A model generated the notes under the pieces. The model searched no databases. It was not told the origin of the DNA and saw only the letters and a list, made by a program, of their open reading frames with translations. A stretch of 21,964 bases of DNA from an uncultured Saprospiraceae bacterium (GTDB taxonomy: Bacteria; Bacteroidota; Bacteroidia; Chitinophagales; Saprospiraceae), in NCBI GenBank assembly GCA_937930625.1, contig CALHBW010000036.1, positions 1 to 21,964 on the forward strand. The letters are read 5' to 3'. Below are positions 1 through 6,672 of the stretch, in pieces; within the stretch, counting starts at the first letter, position 1; the number at the start of each line of letters is the position of its first letter. Made by a program: the position numbers and the translations under genes.

Positions 1-26
1 TAGGGACAGGGCATGCCCTGTCCCTA
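1..26. repeat. Perfect 26-bp palindrome
   Basis: The half-site TAGGGACAGGGCA is followed directly by its exact reverse complement, with no loop. It sits at the window edge, so the neighbouring upstream gene is not visible. Similar short GC-rich palindromes follow other genes here (for example at 21781-21800). It could be a REP-like intergenic repeat or a terminator stem; no T run follows it. Confidence 0.85.
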
Positions 27-108
27 CAAATGAGGGCAGGTTTTGGGGTGCTTGATTTCCAAGTAAAAAAGTAAAGGTATCATCATTTAAGCCACAGTGT
101 ACTACGAT

Positions 109-134
109 AACCCGCAACCCGTAACCCGCAACCC
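109..134. repeat. AACCCGY heptamer tandem repeat
   Basis: The heptamer reads AACCCGC, AACCCGT, AACCCGC and then a partial AACCC. It is a short low-complexity intergenic repeat with no function visible from the sequence. Confidence 0.7.
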
Positions 135-242
135 ATTCACCTCATAGAATAAAAAAATCTCAATTAACCCCATCGCTATCTTCAATATTTTATATCTTTA
201 TTCGTCAAATAAAATTCGGAAGAATAAGACGGACTTAAAATT

Positions 243-250
243 TACTTTTG
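243..250 (+). promoter_or_regulatory. Possible Bacteroidota -7 element for the symporter
   Basis: TACTTTTG fits the Bacteroidota -7 consensus TAnnTTTG. It lies 88 bases before the chosen start codon at 339. No clear -33 TTTG is present at the usual spacing, so this is tentative. Confidence 0.35.
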
Positions 251-290
251 AGGTAAATGTGTTTTTCGATAAATGATTAAATGGTATAAT

Positions 291-330
291 ACATTTACTC
301 ATTCAATCATCTACTCATTTACTCATTTTC
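291..330 (+). repeat. CATTTACTCAT-type leader repeat
   Basis: Degenerate units of CATTTACTCAT and CATCTACTCAT follow each other and stop about 8 bases before the ATG at 339. The same kind of repeat precedes the start codon at 6025 and appears in reverse orientation at 5692-5710. It produces a spurious 22-codon N-terminal extension of the symporter frame. Confidence 0.7.
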
Positions 331-338
331 AAAACATT

Positions 339-1910
339 ATGAACACAGGAATTTCAAATATTGACCTGACTATCATTGTATTGTACTTTATAATGATATT
401 GGGCATAGGCTTTACGATAGCAAGACGTACACGCACGAGCGATGATTTATTTTTGGGCGGACGCACCTTTGGATGGGCATTGATTGGTCTTTCATTATTC
501 GCCTCCAATGTATCCAGTGCTACGATTATCGGTTTATCCGGTGCGGCATATACCACCGGAATTGTCAATTCTGTATATGAATGGCTGTCGGGCATACCCT
601 TGATTGTCGCAGCCTTGATATTTGTGCCTTTGTATCTGCGCTCACGTATTACGACCATCCCCGAATTTTTGGAAAAACGCTTTGACCGACGCTCACAGGT
701 TTTCTTCTCTGTTGTGACGATTGTGATGAGTATTGTCGTCGAAATGGCAGGTGGATTATACGCCGGAGCTATCGTCATGCAAGCCTTTTTTCCGAACCTT
801 GAGATATGGCATGTGACACTTCCCCTGGCGATTGTCGCGGGTGTTTATACTGCTTTTGGCGGCTTGAAAGCGGTGGTGATTACCGATGCCATTCAAGCCA
901 TTATACTCATCGTCGGCTGTTCTGTACTGACTTGGATGCTGTATGCCAAGCTAGATTTTTCATGGGCAAATGTCGTTGCCAATGTTCCCGAAGGTCATTT
1001 CTCAGTTGTACGCCCTATCGACGATAAGGCACTGCCTTGGCCCGGTCTGATACTCGGCGTCCCCTTTCTTGGCTTTTGGTATTGGTCCACCAATCAATAC
1101 ATTATTCAGCGTGTACTTGGTGCGCGTGATATACGTCAGGCGCGTTGGGGAGTGATGTTGGCGGGTTTTCTAAAGATTGTTCCATTATTTATTATGGTCA
1201 TTCCCGGAGCAATGGCGATAAGTATTTTGCCCGGGCTGGAAAATGGTGATGCTGTATTTCCGAGAGCAGTTATTGAGATACTTCCTGTCGGTATGGTCGG
1301 TATTGTTTTGGCGGGTTTGCTCTCTGCGATTATGTCGAGTGTCGATTCTACGCTCAACTCTGCCTCAACCCTACTTGTTGTCGATTTTATCAAACCAAAC
1401 AATCCGGATATTGCCGATAGCCAACTTGCACGCTACGGGCGAATAACCACCCTGACACTCATGGTCATAGCTGCATTATGGGCACCGATGATAGCCAATT
1501 TTCAAGGCTTATGGGATTATTTACAAGAAATGTTTTCCATCATCGTACCGCCGGTCGTTGTGCTATTCTTAGTGGGCGTGTTTTACAAAAGAGGCAATGG
1601 TCACGGCGCATTTTGGACGCTCGTGACAGGTACGCTACTTGGCGTTTTGCTGTTTTTGGCAGGAAAATTTGAAATTTCAGACATCCATTACACCATCAGG
1701 GTAGGTATTATGGTTGGTGTGAGTACTTTGGTCTTTATTATTGTAAGTGCAATGACCGAAGCACCCAATCAAGAAGAAATCGAACCCTATATCTTCCGTC
1801 GTGAATTATTGTCTGATGGAATGGAAGGTGTACCCTGGTACTTGGATTATCGCTTTCATGCCTTGTTATTGGTATTGATGATGGGATATGTTTTATTTGT
1901 TTTTTGGTAA
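339..1910 (+). CDS. Sodium:solute symporter, SLC5/SGLT-like
   Basis: A 523-residue polytopic inner-membrane protein of the SSS family, which couples sodium uptake to import of a small solute, often a sugar or polyol. The family signature GGLKAVVITDAIQ lies near residue 175. The stretch FWYWSTNQYIIQRVLGA closely follows the SGLT branch. SSVDSTLNSAS, near residue 332, is the region that in this family contributes sodium-coordinating Ser/Thr residues. The length is normal for the family. The frame is open from 273, but the extra 22 codons are made of the CATTTACTCAT repeat and look nothing like the family N-terminus, so I chose 339. The substrate cannot be read from the sequence; no sugar enzyme gene adjoins it. 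It is convergent with the TolB-like lipoprotein gene. Confidence 0.93.
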   Translation: MNTGISNIDLTIIVLYFIMILGIGFTIARRTRTSDDLFLGGRTFGWALIGLSLFASNVSSATIIGLSGAAYTTGIVNSVYEWLSGIPLIVAALIFVPLYLRSRITTIPEFLEKRFDRRSQVFFSVVTIVMSIVVEMAGGLYAGAIVMQAFFPNLEIWHVTLPLAIVAGVYTAFGGLKAVVITDAIQAIILIVGCSVLTWMLYAKLDFSWANVVANVPEGHFSVVRPIDDKALPWPGLILGVPFLGFWYWSTNQYIIQRVLGARDIRQARWGVMLAGFLKIVPLFIMVIPGAMAISILPGLENGDAVFPRAVIEILPVGMVGIVLAGLLSAIMSSVDSTLNSASTLLVVDFIKPNNPDIADSQLARYGRITTLTLMVIAALWAPMIANFQGLWDYLQEMFSIIVPPVVVLFLVGVFYKRGNGHGAFWTLVTGTLLGVLLFLAGKFEISDIHYTIRVGIMVGVSTLVFIIVSAMTEAPNQEEIEPYIFRRELLSDGMEGVPWYLDYRFHALLLVLMMGYVLFVFW

Positions 1911-1914
1911 AAGA

Positions 1915-2085
1915 AATTTTAATAAAAATGAAAATGAAAATAAAAATGAAAATTTAATAGGACGCAGATTTTACAGATTTATGGATTAAAACTGATATGA
2001 AATTCATCGAAATCCATTTAATCCGCGTCCAATCTACGCCAGTATATTTTTCATTTTCATTTTTATTTTCATTTTTATTAAAATT
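1915..2085. repeat. Long imperfect inverted repeat between convergent genes
   Basis: The arms at 1915-1952 and 2048-2085 are 38-base A-rich and T-rich tracts (AAAATGAAAATGAAAATAAA-type) that are near-exact reverse complements. A second pair lies inside: GGACGC at 1961-1966 against GCGTCC at 2025-2030, with matching ATGGATT and AATCCAT nearby. It fills the whole gap between the stops at 1910 and 2087, so it may end transcription in both directions. Confidence 0.75.
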
Positions 2086-2086
2086 C

Positions 2087-3178
2087 CTACTCTACCCAAT
2101 CCGCGATAAAAACATTCGTATCGCGTGTACCGCCATTATTTCTATTTGAAGAAAACACCAATTTTTTACCATCAAAAGAAAACATCGGAAAGGCATCGAA
2201 AGCCTCGTCGAAAGTAATCTGTTTTAAGTCGGTACCATCCACATTAATCATAAAGATATTGAATTGTCTGCCACTCTTTGAATGATGATTAGAAGAGAAT
2301 AAAATCTTCTCGCCTGAAGGGTGGAAATAAGGCGCCCAATTCGCCTTACCCAATTTCGTCACCTGCTGCATTTCCGTACCATCTGCGTTGCAAACATAGA
2401 TTTCCATATTCGTCGGTTGTACCAAACCTTTGGCGAGAAAATCCTTATAAGTTTTCACCTCTTCGTCGCTTGTCGGACGCGAAGCACGGAAGACGAGCTT
2501 TTTGCTATCCGGCGAGAAAAATGCACCGCCATCATAGCCCAATCCATCTGTAACTTGTTGAACGTTAGAGCCATCAATATCCATCGTATATAATTCCAAA
2601 TCCCCCGAACGCGTGGAGGTAAATACGATTTTTTTGCCATCCGGCGAAACAGTTGCCTCGGCGTCGTAGCCGGGTGCATGGGTGAGTTGCCCACGTGTAT
2701 TGCCTTCAATATCTGCTATGAATATATCGTAACTATCGTAAATGGGCCACACATATTTTCCATCTACGCTACGCACAGATTCCGGGCATTCTTCATCCCT
2801 CAAATGTGTAGAAGCATAGAGAATCCCCAAGTTGCCCGGCATAAAATAGGAGCAAGTTGTCCGCCCTTTTCCTGTACTCAACATAGGTGCTTTTTCGCCT
2901 TCATAACCATCCGTTGACATCATAAAAATCTGGTCGCAGGGGGCGTCCCACTTTTCATTAGCAGCCTGAAAGACGAGGTTTTTATTGTCAAAACTGAAAT
3001 ATGCTTCTGCATTGTCGCCGCCAAAGGTGAGTTGCTTCATATTGGCGAGGTTTTTTTCTTGTGGATAAATGTGCTTAACTTCTTTTTGAGTGTTTTCTTT
3101 TTGATTTGTATCTTTATTAACTTCGGATTTGCAGCTAATTAGGAAAATAATTGGGAGTAGAAAAAGGATATATCGCAT
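2087..3178 (-). CDS. TolB-like beta-propeller lipoprotein (PD40/WD40-like repeats)
   Basis: A 363-residue protein with a lipoprotein signal peptide; the lipobox LISC places the acylated cysteine at residue 16. After a short Lys/Gln/Asn-rich linker it has repeated blades of the form SPDGKKIVFTSTR...LYTMDIDGSNVQQVT, SPDSKKLVF, HPSGEKILFSS and SFDGKKLVFSSNR. These are the PD40 repeats of TolB-type propellers. In known proteins such propellers bind protein partners or sit beside peptidase domains. No catalytic domain is attached here, so a binding or scaffolding role at the membrane is the best inference. A good -7 element lies 57 bases upstream. The stop codon lies at the edge of the large inverted repeat shared with the symporter. 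Confidence 0.88.
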   Translation of the reverse strand: MRYILFLLPIIFLISCKSEVNKDTNQKENTQKEVKHIYPQEKNLANMKQLTFGGDNAEAYFSFDNKNLVFQAANEKWDAPCDQIFMMSTDGYEGEKAPMLSTGKGRTTCSYFMPGNLGILYASTHLRDEECPESVRSVDGKYVWPIYDSYDIFIADIEGNTRGQLTHAPGYDAEATVSPDGKKIVFTSTRSGDLELYTMDIDGSNVQQVTDGLGYDGGAFFSPDSKKLVFRASRPTSDEEVKTYKDFLAKGLVQPTNMEIYVCNADGTEMQQVTKLGKANWAPYFHPSGEKILFSSNHHSKSGRQFNIFMINVDGTDLKQITFDEAFDAFPMFSFDGKKLVFSSNRNNGGTRDTNVFIADWVE

Positions 3179-3234
3179 GGTGTGTTATAGTTTATGAATT
3201 TATGTTATTTGATAATGAATTGGCGGCTGATGAG

Positions 3235-3242
3235 CAAATATA
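3235..3242 (-). promoter_or_regulatory. Probable -7 promoter element for the propeller lipoprotein
   Basis: Read on the minus strand this is TATATTTG, an exact match to TAnnTTTG. A TTTG lies 24 bases further upstream as a possible -33 element, slightly beyond the usual spacing. It would give a leader of about 50 bases before the start at 3178, and suggests the gene is transcribed separately from the 3277-4222 pair. Confidence 0.5.
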
Positions 3243-3276
3243 GAATTTTATAATTTTTTGATTGTGCAAATTAGGC

Positions 3277-3798
3277 TTATTCCTCATGAATACGAAATCT
3301 GGCGCAGGTGTGCGGATTATATAGAAACAAGCAGATTTCACTCGCTTTATAGCCTAATTTTTTATCACAGACTTCTGGCGAACCCTTAAATATCATCAAT
3401 CTAAGTTCACTTCTCCAGCACCTTTCTCCTGAGAAGAATTTGTTCAATAAATCTATTCTTTCTTCTTGAAAATAGTAACTGAAGAGTTGTCTGTATATGT
3501 CCATTCTTTTTTGAGAACTTGGAAAATTATATTCATAAGGAATTGTATGGAAATAATTGAGAAATGTGAGCATTTCATCATCTTCAAGTTTCTCCCATAG
3601 TTCCTCAAATTCCAATGAATCATTATTTATATTTCGGAGATAATTATCGAAATTAGCTGTAGAGTAACTAGTGCAAGCCCCGTTTTTACTTTTTGTAATT
3701 GCATTTTTAGTCGATTCTGACGACTCCTGATTCTGATTATTGTTATCCACCGTACATCCTAAAATAAGAATTAAAAAGTAAAACCCATATTTATCCAT
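3277..3798 (-). CDS. Lipoprotein of unknown function
   Basis: A 173-residue protein. The N-terminus has a short hydrophobic run ending in the lipobox LILGC (cysteine 15), so it is probably a lipoprotein. Asn/Gln/Ser-rich residues 18-40 look like a linker. The rest is acidic and aromatic, probably helical, with five further cysteines, four of them in the last 50 residues; these could form disulphides in the periplasm. I recognise no family. It starts 1 base after the stop of the membrane protein gene 3800-4222, so the two are very probably co-transcribed. Confidence 0.75.
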   Translation of the reverse strand: MDKYGFYFLILILGCTVDNNNQNQESSESTKNAITKSKNGACTSYSTANFDNYLRNINNDSLEFEELWEKLEDDEMLTFLNYFHTIPYEYNFPSSQKRMDIYRQLFSYYFQEERIDLLNKFFSGERCWRSELRLMIFKGSPEVCDKKLGYKASEICLFLYNPHTCARFRIHEE

Positions 3799-3799
3799 A

Positions 3800-4222
3800 T
3801 TATTCTATTTCAAAACTTTCTAAAAGCAAAAACAAGCGTTCCAAAATAAACCCAAACCCCATCCAAAACAGCGCGTAATCCAATCGAATATAGCCCATCA
3901 CATGCCATCCCGTCGTATATTCCCACGGACATTGCCCCGTCAATTTATCCAACAAAAAACCTGCACTAAATTCAATAAAATACACCAGCACAACGAAAAT
4001 CAACATCCGCACAAGTAATGAAAGATGCGCTACTTTCGGATAAATATTCAAAAATAAAACAGGAATTAGCGCGTAAATAAAAGCCATCCAAATATAAGTA
4101 TGCCCCATCAAACGCAGGCTACCTTCCCCCGCAATAAAATCCGAAATTGCCGTAAAAAATACCTCTGTCGTCATTCCCAGACAGATGAAAAACAACATAT
4201 AAAACGCTAATTTTTTGCTCAT
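3800..4222 (-). CDS. TMEM229/ABC_trans_CmpB-like membrane protein
   Basis: A 140-residue protein with four likely membrane helices. The segment MGHTYIWMAFIYALIPV and the later pattern EFSAGFLLDKLTGQCPWEYT...GYIRLDYALFW resemble the family that contains TMEM229 and the so-called type IV ABC-transporter-related proteins (PF06541 as I recall it). The conserved Trp-Glu-Tyr after a Gly and the following Arg-Leu segment fit that family. The biochemical role of the family is unclear and there is no ATPase gene nearby. It is the first gene of a pair with the lipoprotein 3277-3798. A long palindrome begins 3 bases upstream of its start codon. Confidence 0.6.
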   Translation of the reverse strand: MSKKLAFYMLFFICLGMTTEVFFTAISDFIAGEGSLRLMGHTYIWMAFIYALIPVLFLNIYPKVAHLSLLVRMLIFVVLVYFIEFSAGFLLDKLTGQCPWEYTTGWHVMGYIRLDYALFWMGFGFILERLFLLLESFEIE

Positions 4223-4225
4223 ATC

Positions 4226-4405
4226 GTACAGGCGACTTCACAGGCTGACCGCGAATACTGTAATGACTGCTTTAGCTGTCAAGTAAAACGAAAATATATT
4301 TATAAATTATTGTTTTTTAAATAATTAAAAATTAAAACAATAATACACTTGACAGCTAAAGCAGTCATTACGGAGTTCCCGGTCAGCCTGTTCAGTCGCC
4401 ATGTT
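4226..4405. repeat. Nested long palindrome (MITE-like hairpin)
   Basis: The arms 4231-4284 and 4347-4400 match as reverse complements at 48 of 54 positions, ending in 25 exact bases (GTAATGACTGCTTTAGCTGT plus CAAGT). The AT-rich loop contains a further exact 11-base pair, ATTATTGTTTT at 4306-4316 and its complement at 4334-4344. The ends GTACAGGCGA and TCGCCATGTT also frame the palindrome at 9193-9219, so this looks like one palindrome inserted in another. It contains no ORF. Confidence 0.85.
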
Positions 4406-4427
4406 TATTTTTTTATAAAAAAAAATC

Positions 4428-4534
4428 GGCATGTTTAGAATTGTAGTTGACACTTTCATCTTCAAATTGAAATAATATAAAATGTAAAATAATAAATGTA
4501 AAATGTAAAAGTTGTAGGACGCGAGTGAACGCGA
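4428..4534 (+). repeat. 107-base interspersed repeat, copy 1
   Basis: It starts GGCATGTTTAGAATTGTAGT, continues with an A/T-rich run of TAAAATGTAAAATAATAAAT type and ends GAACGCGA. It aligns without gaps to 5714-5820 at 90 of 107 positions. A shorter inverted copy lies at 5897-5948. It carries a TTGACA followed by TATA-like sequence, but Bacteroidota do not normally use that promoter type, so I make no promoter call. Confidence 0.85.
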
Positions 4535-4539
4535 AATGC

Positions 4540-4685
4540 GGCTACCCGTCTAACTTTGCCTAAATCGAATACTCGTCAGACGAATCACTTTATTCAGTGC
4601 GAATATTTTATGAGACAAATCACTACATTTCACAAAACCTTCGTCAGACGAGTAACATCCCACAAGTAAACTTAGACGGGCAGCC
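4540..4685. mobile_element. 146-base miniature element with terminal inverted repeats, copy 1
   Basis: The left end GGCTACCCGTCTAACTTT is the reverse complement of the right end (AAACTTAGACGGGCAGCC) except for two bases. Inside lies a second inverted pair, TACTCGTCAGACGAA near the left and TTCGTCAGACGAGTA near the right, complementary except at the central base. A near-identical copy begins at 21826. There is no ORF, so it would need a transposase in trans, as MITEs do. I could not identify an obvious target-site duplication at this copy. The right end lies 24 bases before the metalloprotease start codon. Confidence 0.75.
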
Positions 4686-4709
4686 TATCGAACACACAAC
4701 ACATTCAAA

Positions 4710-5684
4710 ATGAAACAACTAAACATAATAATCTTATTAGGATTGCTATTGCTACTACATTCCTGCGGTGGTTGCGGCGACGACTCGACTCCACCACCGC
4801 CCCCACCCAATTCAAATGACATATTAAGCATCAGTAATACACAAACCGACGAAGAAATCGGTCTATTGGTGGATGGAAATATCGGCTCTGTTGCTGTCAA
4901 TGACAGTGCTTTTGTAAGTCTGGATAAAGACGTGCAACTGGGCGAAATTACCGGGACAGGCGAAGCCATTATTTTCAATAATCGTCGTGCGCCTGTATTG
5001 CGACAAAATATCAATTGGAAGACTGACAACACCATTATAGTCGAAACAATGCCCGACGAAATCCTGATTCCGGTGACGGTCTGGATTTTACACACGCCCT
5101 ACACCACCAATCGCACCAATGCTATCGACTGGTCGTTGACGACTTCGATGATTTGGGAAAACGAACGTATGGGTGTTGCCTTTGAAGACTACGAAATCAT
5201 TGACGCAACGAACAACCCAAATGCTGCCAATTACCTGAATTTTACTTGCTCCATGCGGAATAATCTCATTAATGACATTGGCAACAAACCAAACAGAATT
5301 AATATTTATGTAGTAGAAACCGTTGACGGTGGTACATCTCGCGGACAGGCGTGTTCGATTGGCAGTGATTTTGTGGCAATGGCTTCGCAAGCAGGCTCGG
5401 AATTGCTCTCACACGAAATTGGGCATAATTTTGGACTATTACATACCGATTCGCGGTCTGATTTCAATCGTACCAATGTCATGCACAGCGCAAGCAATAC
5501 GCGACAATATTTTACTGAAGGTCAGGTGTTTAGGTCACATTTCAATCCGAGTTCGGCATTGAATGATACTTATAATGCGCGTTCCGGAAAGCCCATTCGC
5601 AATTGCGGACACTTGCAAAGCGATAGCCAATGCCCCGATATTGGAAAACGTATTTGGGAAGATGGTACTTTCAGACCGAATTAA
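4710..5684 (+). CDS. Metzincin-type zinc metalloprotease lipoprotein
   Basis: A 324-residue protein. The signal peptide ends in the lipobox LLHSC (cysteine 19), followed by a Gly/Cys/Asp segment and a seven-proline run that probably acts as a tether. The zinc site HEIGHNFGLLH at 235-245 is the full metzincin motif HExxHxxGxxH, with Glu236 as the expected catalytic base, and NVM with Met258 fits the Met-turn. Residues 40-130 form a separate, probably beta-rich domain with no catalytic signature. Cysteines at 180, 215, 299 and 308 could form disulphides. It is probably an outer-membrane or surface-anchored peptidase; the substrate is unknown. The miniature element just upstream must form part of its leader or promoter region. 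Confidence 0.88.
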   Translation: MKQLNIIILLGLLLLLHSCGGCGDDSTPPPPPPNSNDILSISNTQTDEEIGLLVDGNIGSVAVNDSAFVSLDKDVQLGEITGTGEAIIFNNRRAPVLRQNINWKTDNTIIVETMPDEILIPVTVWILHTPYTTNRTNAIDWSLTTSMIWENERMGVAFEDYEIIDATNNPNAANYLNFTCSMRNNLINDIGNKPNRINIYVVETVDGGTSRGQACSIGSDFVAMASQAGSELLSHEIGHNFGLLHTDSRSDFNRTNVMHSASNTRQYFTEGQVFRSHFNPSSALNDTYNARSGKPIRNCGHLQSDSQCPDIGKRIWEDGTFRPN

Positions 5685-5713
5685 TATTATAATGAGTAAA
5701 TGAGTAAATACTT

Positions 5714-5820
5714 GGTATGTTTAGAATTGCAGTTGACACTTTTGTTTTTATATTAATTTAATGTAAAATATAAAATAATAAATGTAAAATGTAAAAGTTG
5801 TATAACGCAACCGAACGCGA
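5714..5820 (+). repeat. 107-base interspersed repeat, copy 2
   Basis: Ungapped match to 4428-4534 at 90 of 107 positions, from GGTATGTTTAGAATTGCAGT to GAACGCGA. The best conserved part is the TAAAATAATAAATGTAAAAT run and the first 29 bases; the differences cluster in positions 30-50 and near the end. Confidence 0.85.
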
Positions 5821-5896
5821 GACATTTTTTACTTTATTGATTTTTAATTTTTTAAACAATGAAAAAATACGAATGTATTGTGCGCGTACTACAAGC

Positions 5897-5948
5897 ACTT
5901 TTACATTTTATATTTCAAAAAAGTGTCAACTGCAATTCTAAACATGCC
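5897..5948 (-). repeat. 107-base repeat, short inverted copy 3
   Basis: Read on the minus strand it begins GGCATGTTTAGAATTGCAGT, like copy 2, and then reaches the TATAAAATGTAAAAGT part after an internal deletion of roughly 45-50 bases. Together with copy 2 it makes an inverted repeat around a 76-base core. Confidence 0.8.
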
Positions 5949-5958
5949 AATATTCTCA

Positions 5959-6010
5959 TCATTTACTCGTCTATTCATCCCATCATTTACTCATCTATTC
6001 ATTTACTCAT
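5959..6010 (+). repeat. CATTTACTCAT-type leader repeat, second locus
   Basis: Units such as CATTTACTCGTCTATTCATC and CATTTACTCATCTATTCATT follow each other and stop about 14 bases before the ATG at 6025. The arrangement matches that before the symporter gene at 339. A reverse-oriented patch lies at 5692-5710. Confidence 0.75.
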
Positions 6011-6024
6011 TTTTGTCAAAAATT

Positions 6025-6558
6025 ATGAAAAAAATATTTTTGTTCTCCATAATATTAATATCGTCGTTTACCCTCACAGCTCAATCCAACCTCAATCAAT
6101 TGAGTGACGAACAACTCGCTGAATATCTAATCAATCAAACCTGCACGGCAGAGCCTGAAAATGCTTTGAAAACAAAAACGACATTAAGGTCAGAAAAAGT
6201 CCGAAATGTAGAGCCTTTGCTCATTCAGACCTACGAAAAAGGACCATCAAAAACTGAATTGGATGCTTTCGGGCAATCTTGTCGCAAACGTTTTGATATG
6301 ATTAAAAAAGCCCTTGATTCAGGCCGAAATTATGGTCTGTCAGAAGAAGATTTAGCCCTTGTGCGCGGACGTACATGGGAGGATTTTTACAAAAAAGAAA
6401 AAGAAAACTACGTGATGAGTCGCCGCTCGCAAGCCTTGCTCGCGCTTGGACGTACAGGCGGTACGGAAGCTAAAAAGGTGCTTCAAAGAGAAGCAAAAAA
6501 TATGAAATCGCCTTTGCAAAAATCGGCGAAAGCGGCATTAGAGTCCGTGAATCAGTAG
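6025..6558 (+). CDS. Small exported helical protein, possibly HEAT-like
   Basis: A 177-residue protein. The ATG at 6025 gives a typical signal peptide (Lys-Lys, then a hydrophobic run ending in TLTAQ). The frame is open further upstream, but that part is CATTTACTCAT repeat. The mature protein is charged and helical. Residues 136-175, with SRRSQALLALGRTGGTEAKKVL and a following basic helix, resemble one HEAT repeat, of the kind found in larger repeat proteins. Two cysteines (near residues 33 and 82) could pair in the periplasm. I know no specific family. It is convergent with the TonB-dependent receptor gene, with a 108-base inverted repeat between the stops. Confidence 0.75.
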   Translation: MKKIFLFSIILISSFTLTAQSNLNQLSDEQLAEYLINQTCTAEPENALKTKTTLRSEKVRNVEPLLIQTYEKGPSKTELDAFGQSCRKRFDMIKKALDSGRNYGLSEEDLALVRGRTWEDFYKKEKENYVMSRRSQALLALGRTGGTEAKKVLQREAKNMKSPLQKSAKAALESVNQ

Positions 6559-6561
6559 CAC

Positions 6562-6669
6562 GTAGCGCGACACTTCCAGTTCGCGTTCCGTAGAACGATG
6601 CTTCCAGCTCGTTCCTTGCGTTTGTAGAGCCAAACTAACGCGAGGCGCGAACTGGAAGTATCGCGCTAC
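6562..6669. repeat. Inverted repeat between convergent genes
   Basis: Arms 6562-6585 and 6646-6669 match as reverse complements at 23 of 24 positions; they read GTAGCGCGA, then one variable base, then ACTTCCAGTTCGCG. A degenerate direct copy, GCTTCCAGCTCGTTCC, lies inside. The element begins 3 bases after one stop codon and ends 3 bases before the other, so it could act as a two-way terminator. Its sequence is unrelated to the other palindromes here. Confidence 0.8.
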
Positions 6670-6672
6670 ATC

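Larger units (their letters stand above)
27..338. other. Gene-free leader region of the symporter gene
   Basis: I see no credible gene here. The stretch holds an AACCCGY heptamer repeat at 109-134, a possible promoter -7 element at 243-250, and a CATTTACTCAT-type repeat at 291-330 that runs almost to the symporter start codon. Confidence 0.6.
4223..4709. other. Gene-free repeat cluster
   Basis: No gene is visible between the divergent starts at 4222 and 4710. Three repeats fill the stretch: the nested palindrome (4226-4405), the first copy of the 107-base repeat (4428-4534) and the 146-base terminal-inverted-repeat element (4540-4685). Any promoter for either flanking gene must lie inside or between these repeats. 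Confidence 0.7.
5685..6024. other. Gene-free composite inverted repeat
   Basis: The stretch is built symmetrically. From the left it holds reverse-oriented CATTTACTCAT units (5692-5710), a full 107-base repeat (5714-5820), a unique core (5821-5896), a short inverted copy of the repeat (5897-5948) and forward CATTTACTCAT units (5959-6010). A small open frame from 5859 crosses the repeats and reads into the next gene out of frame; I do not regard it as a gene. Confidence 0.7.

Noticed and set aside
329..778. A 149-codon open frame on the minus strand opposite the symporter gene
   Set aside because: It lies wholly antisense to a clearly coding, family-matching gene and its translation has no recognisable domain or signal.
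4446..4480. TTGACA followed by TATA-like sequence in the 107-base repeat, as a sigma-70 promoter
   Set aside because: The primary sigma factor of Bacteroidota uses TTTG/TAnnTTTG rather than TTGACA/TATAAT, and the match lies in an A/T-rich repeat where such hexamers arise easily.
5714..5948. The inverted 107-base repeats as ends of an insertion sequence
   Set aside because: The enclosed core is only 76 bases with no transposase frame, and a third direct copy at 4428 shows that the repeat exists outside such a pair.
5859..6107. An 82-codon open frame (+) starting MKKYECIV
   Set aside because: Most of it is translated from the inverted repeat copy and CATTTACTCAT units, and it overlaps the better-supported gene at 6025 in another frame.
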